Assembly: GCF_003206135.1 (NCBI RefSeq)
Contig: NZ_PZJT01000015.1
Span: 1-64,000 of the forward strand
From: Salinicola salarius
GTDB taxonomy: Bacteria > Pseudomonadota > Gammaproteobacteria > Pseudomonadales > Halomonadaceae
Length of the DNA stretch: 64,000 bases
Direction of reading: 5' to 3'
Part shown: positions 53,344 through 62,609 of the stretch, in pieces
Numbering within the stretch: position 1 is the stretch's first letter
How the letters are laid out: each line of letters opens with the position of its first letter
Notes under the pieces: model-generated
Seen by the model: the letters and a program-made list of their open reading frames with translations, nothing else
Database searches by the model: none
Told to the model about the DNA's origin: nothing
Translations under genes and position numbers: made by a program

Positions 53344-56300
53344 TCAGTCTTCTTGGTCGCTTGATAGCCTCGCCGCACGGCTCGCCTGCAGCGTTCGCGT
53401 CAGCAGGGCGCGCAGGGCGGCCGGGCGCACCGGCTTGAGCAGGATCTGGTAGCCGCCGCGCTTGATCTCCTCGGCGACTTCTTCGGTGCGATCGGCGGTG
53501 ATCACGATGCCCGGTACGGCCTGCTCGCAGAGCTCTTCCAGTGCTTCCAGGGCCATCATGCCGGTGACTTCGTTGTCGAGGTGGTAGTCCGCGAGAATCG
53601 CGTCCGGATCGCCACCCATGTTGCGAAGCGCCGACTTGGCGCCACCGATGGAGGTGGCCGTGTAGACTTCGCACTCCCAGCCTTCCAGCATCGCCTTCAT
53701 GCCTTCGAGGATCAGGCGTTCATTGTCGATACAGAGAATGCGCGTGCCGGCCAGCTTGTTGCTGACTCGCTTGTTGGATGACGTCTCTTCCGGGGTGGCA
53801 GCGCCGCGGCGATCGGCGATCATCGGGACGGAGACCGAGAACACGGTGCCTGCGCCGACCCGGGAGCGGACGAGAATCGGGTGGTCCAGCACGCGGCTCA
53901 TGCGCTCGGAGATCGACAGGCCCAGGCCCAGTCCGCGCTCGCTCTCCTTGTGGCGGGAGGCCTGATCGAGACGCCGGAATTCCTGGAAGATCTCGCTCAG
54001 CTTGGATTCCGGTATGCCGGGACCGGTATCCCAGACCTCGATCATTACCCGCCCGCCGGCGCGTCGGCAGCCCAGCAGGACGCGTCCCTGCTGGGTATAG
54101 CGCAGGGCATTGGACAGGAAGTTCTGAATGATGCGTCGCAGCATCTGGGCATCGCTGTCCACCCACAGGCTGGTCGTGACCATGTCCAGATCGAGGCCGC
54201 GATCGTCGGCCATGACTTCGAATTCGGCGCGCAGCGGACGCAGGATATCGGCCAGCGGGAACTGGCTGCGGCGCGGCGTGAGCGCGCCGGCGTCGAGCTT
54301 GGAGATGTCCAGCAGCGTGCCCAGCAGCTCCTCGGCAGCCTGCAGGGAGTTGTCGATATGGCCGATGGTGCGGCCGTGATCGGGATCCTCGATCTGCTGG
54401 CCCAGCGCCGAGGTGAACAGCCTGGCGGCATTGAGCGGTTGCAGCAGATCGTGACTGGCGGCGGCCAGAAAACGCGTCTTCGAAGCGTTGGCGTCCTCGG
54501 CGGTCTGCTTGGCCTGGCGCAGCGCCTGTTCGGCCTCGGCGCGAACGCGGTTTTCCTGGCGCAACGCCGCGTTGGCCTCCGATAGCGCCTGGGTACGCTC
54601 GCGAACCCGCTCCTCGAGGTTTTCATTGGTCTCGCGCAGGGCGATCTCTGCCAGCCGGCGCTCGGTGATGTCCTGATAGAGCGCGAAGAAGCCGAGGATC
54701 CGCCCCCCTTCACCGAAGTGCGGCGTATAGGTCACCAGCATATAGCGAATGCCGCCGTCGCCGTCGTCGAGAGAGATCTCGAAGGTGACCCGCTCGCCGC
54801 TCAGCGCACGCTGCATCCAGGGCGTGCGCTGACGCGCCGTCTGCGGAGGCAGTACCTTGTCCGCCCGCTCTCCGATCACCGCGTTGCGGTCGATTCCCAT
54901 TGCCGCTTCGTAGGCGCGGTTGGTGAAGAGATAGCGACACTCCTTGTCGAAGTAGGCGATCAGTGCCGGCACGTTGTCGGTGTAGATACGAATGTTGCTT
55001 TCGGAGCGGATCAGCGCTTCCTCGGTGCGCTTCTGCTGCGTGATGTCCTGATAGGTGTAGACGAAGCCGCCACCCGGCATCGGGTTGCCCAGTACCTCGA
55101 GCACCGAGCCGTCGGGGCGGTAGCGCTCGTAGCGGTGCGGCTGGCCGCTGCGGATGTTCTCGATCAGCTGCTCGACGTGTTCCTCGGGGTCGCCGGGGCC
55201 GTATTCGCCGTTGTGGGCGTTGTAGCGGAACACCTTCTCCATCGGCGTGCCGACACGGATCAGGTTGTCGGGGAAGCGGAAGATTTCCAGATAGCGCTGG
55301 TTCCAGACCACCAGGTTGAGGTTCTGGTCGACCACGCCAATGCCCTGGTTGATGTTCTCGATGGTCGCCTGCAGCAGCGCCCGGTTGAATTCCAGCACCT
55401 GTGACGCTTCGTCGACGATCGAGATGACGTCCGAGATGCCGATACCGCGGCCCTGGAGCGCGGAATTGACCACGATGCGGGACGACGACGCGCCAAGTAC
55501 CGAGGCCAGCAGGCGTTCGGTGAACTGGATGACGTCGATCGAGGCTCGGGTGTTGTTGTCCATGGGCTTGGCGTTGCGCCGGGCGTAGTCTTCGAAGGCA
55601 CGCTCGACCTGCGACTTGCCCAGGAAGCGCTCGCACAGCACCTTGAGGTCGCCCATGGTCGTGGCGCCCGTCCAGGGGCGGTTGACCGTGGTCTGACGGG
55701 TTTCGATGCTGTCGACGAACAGCGAGGCCTGAATGCGCTCGACGACCCGCTGCGGGGTCAACTGCGAGATGAAGATGTAGAAGAACAGGTTGAAGCCCAG
55801 CGACAGCATCACGCCGTGGGCGAAACTGTCGGTGACGTTGAGACCGAACAGATGCAGCGGCGAGAGCCACTCCAGCCCCAGCGGGCCGCCGACCAGCCAC
55901 GCATCCGGCAGCAGGTTGGCCTGGATCAGCGCCGGCATCAGCAGGGTATAGGCCCAGATCGCGAAACCGACGTTGAGACCGGTCACCACGCCCAGGCGAT
56001 TGCCGCGCTTCCAGTAGAGCCCGCCAAGCAGCGCCGGGGCGAACTGGGCGGCGGCCGAGAGCGACAGCAGGCCGGTGGCGGCGAGCGAGCTGTACTCGGC
56101 GACCAGCTGGTAGAACAGGTAGGCCAGGGCGAGAATGACGACGATGGTGAGGCGTCGGGCGCGCAGCACCAACCGGCCGTAGTCCCGTGGCTGCTCCTCG
56201 AACCAGCGCAGCCGGAACAGCGCCGGCAGCACGATCTCGTTGGAGATCATGATCGCATTGGAGACGACGGCCATGATCACCATGCCGGTGGCCGCCGAGA

Positions 56301-57312
56301 GACCGCCGACGAAGGTCATCATCGCCAGCCACGGCTGGTCGGCGACGATCGGCAGGGCGAGGACATAGCTGTCCGGCGAAATGCCCTCGCCGGGAAACAG
56401 CGACAGCCCTGCAGCAGCCAGGGGCAGGACGAAGAAGCCGATGGCCACCAGATAGACCGGGAACAGCCAGCGGGCGCGCTTGGCATCGTCGGTGTGGGTA
56501 TTTTCGACCACCGTGATATGGAACTGGCGGGGAAGGCAGAACACCGCCAGCATCGCCAGCAGCGTCTGGGTCCAGAAACTGGTATCGAAGTTCTGCTCGG
56601 TCAGTTGCTGCTGCAGCTTCAGATAGGTATCCGCGCGCGTCAGCAGTTCGCCCAGGCCATCGAACATGCCCCAGGTGACGTAGGCGCCCAGCACCAGAAA
56701 GACCAGCAGCTTGACCACCGACTCGAAGGCGATGGCCTGGATCAGCCCTTCGTGATGCTCGGTGGCGTTGGTATCGCGGGTGCCGAAGAGGATCGCGAAG
56801 ACCGCCATGAAAATGGTGATGTAGAAGGCGGTGTCGTCGACGATCGGCGCCTTCACTGCATGGCCGTCGCTGGTCATCACGCGGAAGGCGCTGGAGACGG
56901 CTTTCAGCTGGAGGGCGATATAGGGCAGCGTGCCGATCAGGGCGATCAGGCTGGCAAAGGCGGCCAGCGATTGAGACTTGCCGTAGCGCGAGGCGATGAA
57001 ATCGGCGATCGAGGTCACGTTCTGGCGCTTGGCGACACGGATCATCTTGGTGATCACCGGCCAGAACAGCAGGAACGCGAGCACCGGGCCGACGAAGATG
57101 CTGGCGAACGACCAACCCGATGTCGCGGCCTGGCCAACGCTGCCGTAGAAGGTCCAGGAGGTGCAGTAGACCGCCAGTGCCAGGCTGTAGACGATCGGCC
57201 GGCGGCTTGCGGCGCCGTGGCGTCTGGCGTGCCGATCCCCGCGCCAGGCAATGACGAACAGCGTGGCGACGTAGAGCAGTGCCACGACGATCAATAAACC
57301 GCCTTCGAACAT
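53344..57312 (-). CDS. CrbS/MxtR-like hybrid sensor kinase with symporter domain
   Basis: This 1322-residue membrane protein joins a sodium/solute-symporter domain (SSF, about residues 1-520), a linker, two PAS domains (about 635-890), a coiled coil, a histidine kinase (His954 in AAASHDLLQPLNAARL; ATPase with GLGLGLSISERMS) and a C-terminal receiver (Asp1242 in ILADYHLD). The fusion and the neighbours (actP, DUF4212, DUF294, exonuclease) match the CrbS acetate-switch kinase of Vibrio and its Pseudomonas relatives, which with a LuxR-type CrbR activate acs and actP. No crbR lies in the window. ATG 57312 follows GGGAGAG. Confidence 0.88.
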   Translation of the reverse strand: MFEGGLLIVVALLYVATLFVIAWRGDRHARRHGAASRRPIVYSLALAVYCTSWTFYGSVGQAATSGWSFASIFVGPVLAFLLFWPVITKMIRVAKRQNVTSIADFIASRYGKSQSLAAFASLIALIGTLPYIALQLKAVSSAFRVMTSDGHAVKAPIVDDTAFYITIFMAVFAILFGTRDTNATEHHEGLIQAIAFESVVKLLVFLVLGAYVTWGMFDGLGELLTRADTYLKLQQQLTEQNFDTSFWTQTLLAMLAVFCLPRQFHITVVENTHTDDAKRARWLFPVYLVAIGFFVLPLAAAGLSLFPGEGISPDSYVLALPIVADQPWLAMMTFVGGLSAATGMVIMAVVSNAIMISNEIVLPALFRLRWFEEQPRDYGRLVLRARRLTIVVILALAYLFYQLVAEYSSLAATGLLSLSAAAQFAPALLGGLYWKRGNRLGVVTGLNVGFAIWAYTLLMPALIQANLLPDAWLVGGPLGLEWLSPLHLFGLNVTDSFAHGVMLSLGFNLFFYIFISQLTPQRVVERIQASLFVDSIETRQTTVNRPWTGATTMGDLKVLCERFLGKSQVERAFEDYARRNAKPMDNNTRASIDVIQFTERLLASVLGASSSRIVVNSALQGRGIGISDVISIVDEASQVLEFNRALLQATIENINQGIGVVDQNLNLVVWNQRYLEIFRFPDNLIRVGTPMEKVFRYNAHNGEYGPGDPEEHVEQLIENIRSGQPHRYERYRPDGSVLEVLGNPMPGGGFVYTYQDITQQKRTEEALIRSESNIRIYTDNVPALIAYFDKECRYLFTNRAYEAAMGIDRNAVIGERADKVLPPQTARQRTPWMQRALSGERVTFEISLDDGDGGIRYMLVTYTPHFGEGGRILGFFALYQDITERRLAEIALRETNENLEERVRERTQALSEANAALRQENRVRAEAEQALRQAKQTAEDANASKTRFLAAASHDLLQPLNAARLFTSALGQQIEDPDHGRTIGHIDNSLQAAEELLGTLLDISKLDAGALTPRRSQFPLADILRPLRAEFEVMADDRGLDLDMVTTSLWVDSDAQMLRRIIQNFLSNALRYTQQGRVLLGCRRAGGRVMIEVWDTGPGIPESKLSEIFQEFRRLDQASRHKESERGLGLGLSISERMSRVLDHPILVRSRVGAGTVFSVSVPMIADRRGAATPEETSSNKRVSNKLAGTRILCIDNERLILEGMKAMLEGWECEVYTATSIGGAKSALRNMGGDPDAILADYHLDNEVTGMMALEALEELCEQAVPGIVITADRTEEVAEEIKRGGYQILLKPVRPAALRALLTRTLQASRAARLSSDQED

Positions 57313-57408
57313 GAACTCTCTCCCTTGATATGCGGCCATTCTAGGGCAACGCCTACCTCGAGGGCAGCCGCGATCCTGGGTTTGATGTCGATGGTGCCGC
57401 GTGCCGGA

Positions 57409-57924
57409 TCAGCTTTCGGAGCAGACCGTCTCGAGTGGCGGGTCGTCGCCCGCGAGATGACGCAAACGGCCGATGTCGGGCTGGCGGCTATCGCCTACGA
57501 GCGGGACGCTCTCGCGAGCGCTGCAATTGACCAGATACGCCTGGTGGGTCAGCACGTCGCGATACTGCATTTCGAAACGATAGAGAACGAACTCGACGAG
57601 GCGCTCGCCGTTGGCTTGCGATTGCACCAGTTTGTCGCGGTCGACGACGCTGAACGCCGTCGTCAGCGGATAGAGGTAGGTCCATGGGCGCCATAACATC
57701 CGGCTCTTCTCGGTCGATACCACTTTCGCTGATTCGGGCAACTGCTGGCGCTTGTATTCATACCAGCCGTATTCGTAGTTGATCTGGTAGGCCAGTAGGC
57801 CCAGCCCCGCGCAGGCCGGGATGATCCAGCGCGGCAGACGTTTGCCGCTGAGAGAACGTAACAGTAGCGCCGCGCCGGCGGCGCCCAGGCCGGCGGAGGC
57901 TGCCGCGACCAAATGCCATATCAT
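57409..57924 (-). CDS. Hypothetical membrane protein in acetate locus
   Basis: This 171-residue protein has two hydrophobic helices at its start (IWHLVAAASAGLGAAGAALL and WIIPACAGLGLLAYQINYEY) and a soluble C-terminal part with several Cys and a Tyr/Trp-rich YGWYEYKRQ. ATG 57924 with AAGGAA upstream. It is co-directional between actP and the CrbS-like gene, 84 bases after actP across a strong hairpin. I do not recognise the family. Confidence 0.7.
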   Translation of the reverse strand: MIWHLVAAASAGLGAAGAALLLRSLSGKRLPRWIIPACAGLGLLAYQINYEYGWYEYKRQQLPESAKVVSTEKSRMLWRPWTYLYPLTTAFSVVDRDKLVQSQANGERLVEFVLYRFEMQYRDVLTHQAYLVNCSARESVPLVGDSRQPDIGRLRHLAGDDPPLETVCSES

Positions 57925-57942
57925 GGTGATTCCTTGCTCAAA

Positions 57943-57973
57943 GAATCGGGCTTCCCGCTGGGAAGCCCGATTC
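57943..57973 (-). terminator. Perfect hairpin between actP and hypothetical gene
   Basis: GAATCGGGCTTCCC and GGGAAGCCCGATTC form a perfect 14-base stem with a three-base loop, 43 bases after the actP stop. On the minus strand CTTTGAG follows. It is probably an incomplete terminator that limits transcription into the downstream genes. Confidence 0.65.
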
Positions 57974-58015
57974 GAGTGGTGCCAGTTAGCCTGACTCTTC
58001 AGGAAGCATTGTCGC

Positions 58016-59797
58016 TTAGTGATCGATCGCGGCACCAGCCCCCTTGGGATAGCGCACGCTCTCCACCAGATCCTGAATTTCCTGCGGCGGCTCCTCGGTG
58101 ACGCTGGAAACCATGTAGGCCACGGCGAAGTTAAGGATGGCGCCTACGGAGCCGATGGACAGCGGCGAAATGCCCATTACCCAGTTGGCTTCGGTGTCCG
58201 GCAGGTTGTTAGTATCGGGAATGAAGAACCAGCCCTTGTAGACGAAGATGTACACCAGGGTGAAGATCAGGCCCGAGAGCATGCCGGCGATCGCTCCCTT
58301 GTTGTTGATCCGCTTGGAGAAGATTCCCATCATCAGCGCGGGGAACAGCGAGGCGGCGGCGATACCGAAGGCCAGCGCCACGACCTGGGCGGCGAATCCG
58401 GGAGGATTGACGCCGAGGTACGTCGCGACCACGATCGCCACGGACATCGAAATGCGGGCTGCCCGCAGTTCGCCCCTTTCGGTGATCCTCGGATTGATCG
58501 CCCCTTTGATCAGGTCATGACTGATCGCCGAGGAAATCGCCAGTAACAGACCTGCCGCCGTGGACAGCGCTGCAGCCAGGCCCCCCGCAGCGATCAGACC
58601 GACCACCCAGCCGGGCAGATTGGCGATTTCGGGATTGGCCAGCACCAGAATGTCGTTGCTGACCTCCAGTTCGTTACCTTGCCACCCGCGGTCGGAGAAG
58701 TCGGCGGCGCCGTTGTAGAGTTGAATGTTCCCGTCGTTGTTCTTGTCGTCGAAGGTTATCAATCCTGTCTCTTCCCAAGTGCGAATCCAGTCGGGACGGT
58801 CCGCGTACGCGATGGGATTGGCGGCGGCGTCCTCGTAGTTCTCGACCTGGCCGGCCATGTCCGGGTAGATGGTGGTCACCAGATTGAGGCGGGCCATCGA
58901 GGCCACGGCAGGCGCGGTCAGATAGAGCAGGCCGATGAACACCAGCGCCCAGCCGGCGGACCAGCGTGCGTCGGCGACCTTGGGAACGGTGAAAAAGCGC
59001 ATGATGACGTGCGGCAGCCCCGCGGTGCCAATCATCAGCGATAGCGTGAACAGCACCATGTTCAGCTTGTTGTCGACCATCGCCGTGTATTCACTGAAGC
59101 CCAGTGCGGTGACGACTTCGTTGAGCTTGGCCAACAGCGGCTCGCCGGAGACGCTGTGATCGGAGAACAGGCCGAGCGGCGGTATCGGGTTGTCGGTCAG
59201 TTGCAGCGAAATGAACACCGCCGGGATGGTGTAGGCGATGATCAGCACGATGTACTGAGCCACCTGGGTATAGGTGATGCCCTTCATGCCCCCCAGGACC
59301 GAATAGAAGAACACGACAATGGCGGCGATGATGAGGCCGGTGGTCGCGTCGACTTCCAGGAAGCGCGAGAAGGCTACGCCGGCACCGGCCATCTGACCGA
59401 TGACGTAGGTGAGCGAGGCGATGATCAGGCAGACCACCGCGACCATTCGGGCCGACCTGCTGTAGAAGCGATCGCCGATGAACTCGGGAACGGTGAACTT
59501 GCCGAACTTGCGCAAGTAAGGAGCCAGCAGCAGAGCCAGCAGGACATAGCCTCCGGTCCAGCCCATCAGGAAGGTGGAGGCGCCATAGCCTGCCGAGGCG
59601 ATGATGCCCGCCATGGAAATGAACGAGGCGGCGGACATCCAGTCGGCGCCGATCGCCATGCCGTTGGTGATGGGGTGTACCCCGCCGCCTGCGACGTAGA
59701 AGTCCTTGGTCGAACCGGCCTTGGCCCAGATCGCAATGCCGATGTAGACGGCAAAGGAGCCGCCGACGAAGAGAACGTTGATGGCAAATTGACTCAT
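58016..59797 (-). CDS. actP: Cation/acetate symporter (ActP-like)
   Basis: This 593-residue SSF-family symporter has about 13 helices. STKDFYVAGGGVHPITNGMA, IGADWMSAASFISMAGI and GLAAALSTAAGLLLAISSAI are the family blocks. It belongs to the ActP-related group that occurs with a DUF4212 partner, encoded six bases upstream of its start. Probable substrate: acetate or another short carboxylate with Na+. GGGGAG precedes the ATG at 59797. Confidence 0.9.
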   Translation of the reverse strand: MSQFAINVLFVGGSFAVYIGIAIWAKAGSTKDFYVAGGGVHPITNGMAIGADWMSAASFISMAGIIASAGYGASTFLMGWTGGYVLLALLLAPYLRKFGKFTVPEFIGDRFYSRSARMVAVVCLIIASLTYVIGQMAGAGVAFSRFLEVDATTGLIIAAIVVFFYSVLGGMKGITYTQVAQYIVLIIAYTIPAVFISLQLTDNPIPPLGLFSDHSVSGEPLLAKLNEVVTALGFSEYTAMVDNKLNMVLFTLSLMIGTAGLPHVIMRFFTVPKVADARWSAGWALVFIGLLYLTAPAVASMARLNLVTTIYPDMAGQVENYEDAAANPIAYADRPDWIRTWEETGLITFDDKNNDGNIQLYNGAADFSDRGWQGNELEVSNDILVLANPEIANLPGWVVGLIAAGGLAAALSTAAGLLLAISSAISHDLIKGAINPRITERGELRAARISMSVAIVVATYLGVNPPGFAAQVVALAFGIAAASLFPALMMGIFSKRINNKGAIAGMLSGLIFTLVYIFVYKGWFFIPDTNNLPDTEANWVMGISPLSIGSVGAILNFAVAYMVSSVTEEPPQEIQDLVESVRYPKGAGAAIDH

Positions 59798-59803
59798 GCA
59801 GGC

Positions 59804-60064
59804 TTACTCCCCGAGACCGAATTGTTTGTCCAGCCGGTTCATCTTCCAGGCATAGAAGAAGATCAAGCCGATGAAGATCAGAATGGATCCCTGTTGCGCG
59901 AACCAGAAACCCAGGTCAGTGCCACCGATGGATATGCCAGCCAGCAAGGGTCGTAACAGGATGGCGCAGCCATAGGACGCCAGCGCCCAGACGATCAGGC
60001 AGCCGGTTATCAGGCGAAGATTCGCCTTCCAATAGGCAGCAGCGTTGGATTTGTCATCTGCCAT
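59804..60064 (-). CDS. DUF4212 symporter small subunit
   Basis: This 86-residue protein has two hydrophobic helices (LITGCLIVWALASYGCAILL and GSILIFIGLIFFYAWKM) and the family ending MNRLDKQFGLGE. Members are encoded immediately before an ActP-related symporter and are thought to be its accessory subunit. GGAGAA precedes the ATG. It is the first gene of the minus-strand operon reading toward the CrbS-like kinase. Confidence 0.9.
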   Translation of the reverse strand: MADDKSNAAAYWKANLRLITGCLIVWALASYGCAILLRPLLAGISIGGTDLGFWFAQQGSILIFIGLIFFYAWKMNRLDKQFGLGE

Positions 60065-60682
60065 ATTATCGTTCTCCGCGTCATTGAAGCTGGGAAGTGT
60101 TCCGAGTTTATGCCCGCCGGCGGGGCAGCCGCTCGACTACAAACTACGTTTATCATGAGTGATTCACATGCGTACGAATTTTCCGCGGGAAGATTCGATC
60201 GACAGGCGCTTTTCGATCACTCGTTTTATGGAGACTAAAGTCGCCTTTATTCACGCCTTGGCTCGTCGACGGGATACGTTATCGACTTGCAATCTCCCTA
60301 TAGTGCTCAATAGCAATATTGATTAACGAAAACAAGGTCTTAAATCTTCTACCTTAGTATCGTGGAAACGATTGACTAATGACTTATATGTAGTTGATTG
60401 GATATGAAACCGCTGTTTAATGATTTTTGATTGAGGTCTATAAGACCATGGTCTAGCCGAAAGTGCGGGGCGTTGATTCCGGCTGAGTGTAGATATTCTA
60501 CTTTGCTATAAAAGTGACAATTCACGATCAATAAAAAATGTGAGGTTCGTTAAGTTATAATGAGCTGGCAAACAAATCGCTAAATGTAGAGTGTCGGAAG
60601 GATATCGGGAGAGTATGCAGAGCGCCGTAGATTGCGTCTCTGCCTGCGCATCGCTGCATGGGCTTTTCAAGGGTGAATTCTC
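60065..60682. other. AT-rich divergent regulatory region of acetate locus
   Basis: This 618-base region between the divergent symporter and DUF294 genes is much more AT-rich than its surroundings, especially 60290-60560. It contains overlapping palindromes at 60435-60454. No gene is supported except a 32-codon leader ORF at its right end. It is the likely target of the acetate-switch regulator, but no established CrbR motif could be applied. Confidence 0.55.
60435..60454. promoter_or_regulatory. Interlocking palindromes
   Basis: GGTC-TATAA-GACC overlaps AGACCATGGTCT, so three alternating GGTC/GACC half-sites lie in 20 bases. They may be a dimer- or multimer-binding site in the divergent promoter region. 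Confidence 0.4.
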
Positions 60683-60781
60683 GTGGCTGAAACGATACGA
60701 CAGTTCGAGCATGCCTTCCTCGAGCCCGCTCGCGGCAGGGTGCTCGGCAAGAGTGCCATTGCGATGACGGGGGCCGGCTGA
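60683..60781 (+). CDS. Possible 32-residue leader peptide
   Basis: A GTG at 60683 with AAGGGTG just upstream opens a frame for 32 residues that starts VAETIRQFEHAFLEPARGRV and ends GKSAIAMTGAG. Its TGA overlaps the ATG of the DUF294 gene by one base (TGATG), so it could couple translation. No family is recognised; the start of the downstream gene has no good ribosome site of its own. Confidence 0.35.
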   Translation: MAETIRQFEHAFLEPARGRVLGKSAIAMTGAG

Positions 60782-62598
60782 TGGTCGACATGGACCTTTC
60801 CCAGCCGCCTTTCACGCTACTCGACGATAGCGGGCGTGAGCGTGTCGTTCGTGGCGTCGATCTGCTCTACTTCAATCGCGGCGAGATCATTCTCGACGCC
60901 GGCCAGCCCGGCGAGTTCGTGTACATCATCCACAAGGGAGAGGTCGCGGAGCTCGACCCCCACGCGCCGAGCGATCAGGCGCGCATTGCCCATTACACGG
61001 CTGGCGACCTGTTCGGTGCTATCAGCATTCTCAAAGGGTCCAGCCGATATCGCTTCAAGGTGGAGCAGGAAAGCCTCTGCTATGCGATGCCCAAGACACT
61101 CTTCGAGCACCTTTGCGACGATTACCCGGCTTTCGCCGACTTCTTCCAGCGCGGGCTGGCGCAGAAGACCCGCCTGCTAGCCGAGCGTCGCGCCGAAAGT
61201 GGCGTGAACATGGCGGGTTTCATGCTGGCTCGGGTCAGCGCCTGCATGCGAGCGCCGTTGATCGTCGAGGCGACCACCAGTATTGCCGCGGCGGTCAACC
61301 GGCTCAACGAGAGCCATGCCGACAGCTTGCTGGTCGGCAAGGACGGTCGCTTCGGGGTGGTGACCAAGACCGATCTGCTCAATGCGTTAGTGATGGAAGG
61401 CGCGACGCAGGCGCGTCCGGTGGTCACCATTGCTCACTTCGAGCTGGTTTCCGCCGCTCCCGATCAGTATCTGTTCGAAGCGCTGGTGCAGATGACCCGG
61501 CATCAGGTAGCCAGGGTGGTGGTGGTCGAGCAGGACCGGCCGGTTGGCGTGGTGGAGTTGACCGATGTGCTCAGCCATTTCTCGAGCCGTTCCTACATGG
61601 TCAGTCTCGAGCTCGAGCAGGCCGACGATCTCGAGGCCCTGGCTCGCGCCAGCGCACGGTTGCCGGAGCTGGTCCAGGCGCTGATGGCCCAGGGGATCAA
61701 GCTCCGCTTCGTCATGGATCTGCTGGCGGCGCTCAACGGGCGTATCGTCGACAAGGCCTATCAGCTTCTCGTCGCTCCCCGCTACCGCGCTCAGAGCTGT
61801 CTATTGGTAATGGGCAGTGAAGGACGCGGTGAGCAGATCCTCAAGACCGATCAGGATAATGCGCTGATCGTCACCGACGACAGCGATTGGCCCGATCGCG
61901 AAATCGCCATGCAGCGTTTCACCGAGACACTGTATACGCTGGGCTACCCGCCCTGTCCGGGCAATATCATGGTCTCGAACCCTGCCTGGGTAGATAGCGA
62001 GAGCGGCTGGCGAAGGACGATCGCGCGCTGGGTCGAACGCCGTGACGGCGCGTCGCTGATGAATCTCGCCATCATGCTCGATGCCCGTGGCGTCGCCGGC
62101 GATACTCGTTTGCTGGATCGCGTGCGCGAACATCTCTTCGCCAGCTGCTCCCACGATGAATTGCTGCTTTCCTACTTTGCTCGGGCCGCGCTGCATTTCG
62201 CCGCGCCGTTGACCCTGTTCGGCACGCTCAAGACGCCCAGGCACGGTATCGACATCAAGAAAGGCGGTATCTTCCCGATCGTGCACGGGGTGCGCACCCT
62301 GGCGCTGGAATGTCGCATCAACGAGACATCGACCCTGGCTCGGCTGGCGGCGCTTGCCGAACAGGGACGGCTGGAAGCGGACTTTGCCGCGGATCTCGGC
62401 GAGGCGCTGGCGCTGTTCATCGAACTGCGCCTCAAGCAACAGCTGGCCCAACTCGACGGACGGCAGAACAGCGACGAACCCAATCTGGTCGTGGTTCAGT
62501 CCCTGTCGTCGCTGGAGCGCGACCTGTTGCGCCAGGCGCTGCATATCGTCAAGGATTTCCAGCAACGTCTGACGCACCGTTTTCATCTCGAATACTGA
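60781..62598 (+). CDS. DUF294 nucleotidyltransferase with cNMP and CBS domains
   Basis: This 605-residue cytoplasmic protein has a cyclic-nucleotide-binding-like domain (about residues 10-130, ILDAGQPGEFVYIIHKGEVA), a CBS pair (about 155-275), the DUF294 nucleotidyltransferase domain (VMGSEGRGEQILKTDQDNAL, with an Asp pair) and a DUF294 C-terminal helical domain. This architecture occurs in CrbS-type acetate loci next to a DEDDh exonuclease. ATG 60781 or 60790 are both plausible starts. It probably modifies a partner by uridylylation or a similar transfer, but no target is known. Confidence 0.88.
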   Translation: MVDMDLSQPPFTLLDDSGRERVVRGVDLLYFNRGEIILDAGQPGEFVYIIHKGEVAELDPHAPSDQARIAHYTAGDLFGAISILKGSSRYRFKVEQESLCYAMPKTLFEHLCDDYPAFADFFQRGLAQKTRLLAERRAESGVNMAGFMLARVSACMRAPLIVEATTSIAAAVNRLNESHADSLLVGKDGRFGVVTKTDLLNALVMEGATQARPVVTIAHFELVSAAPDQYLFEALVQMTRHQVARVVVVEQDRPVGVVELTDVLSHFSSRSYMVSLELEQADDLEALARASARLPELVQALMAQGIKLRFVMDLLAALNGRIVDKAYQLLVAPRYRAQSCLLVMGSEGRGEQILKTDQDNALIVTDDSDWPDREIAMQRFTETLYTLGYPPCPGNIMVSNPAWVDSESGWRRTIARWVERRDGASLMNLAIMLDARGVAGDTRLLDRVREHLFASCSHDELLLSYFARAALHFAAPLTLFGTLKTPRHGIDIKKGGIFPIVHGVRTLALECRINETSTLARLAALAEQGRLEADFAADLGEALALFIELRLKQQLAQLDGRQNSDEPNLVVVQSLSSLERDLLRQALHIVKDFQQRLTHRFHLEY

Positions 62599-62609
62599 CG
62601 AGGACTGTG

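Noticed and set aside
54710-57115. 801-codon open frame on the strand of the CrbS-like gene in another frame
   Set aside because: It is an Arg/Pro-rich shadow of the kinase gene without a ribosome site or domain.
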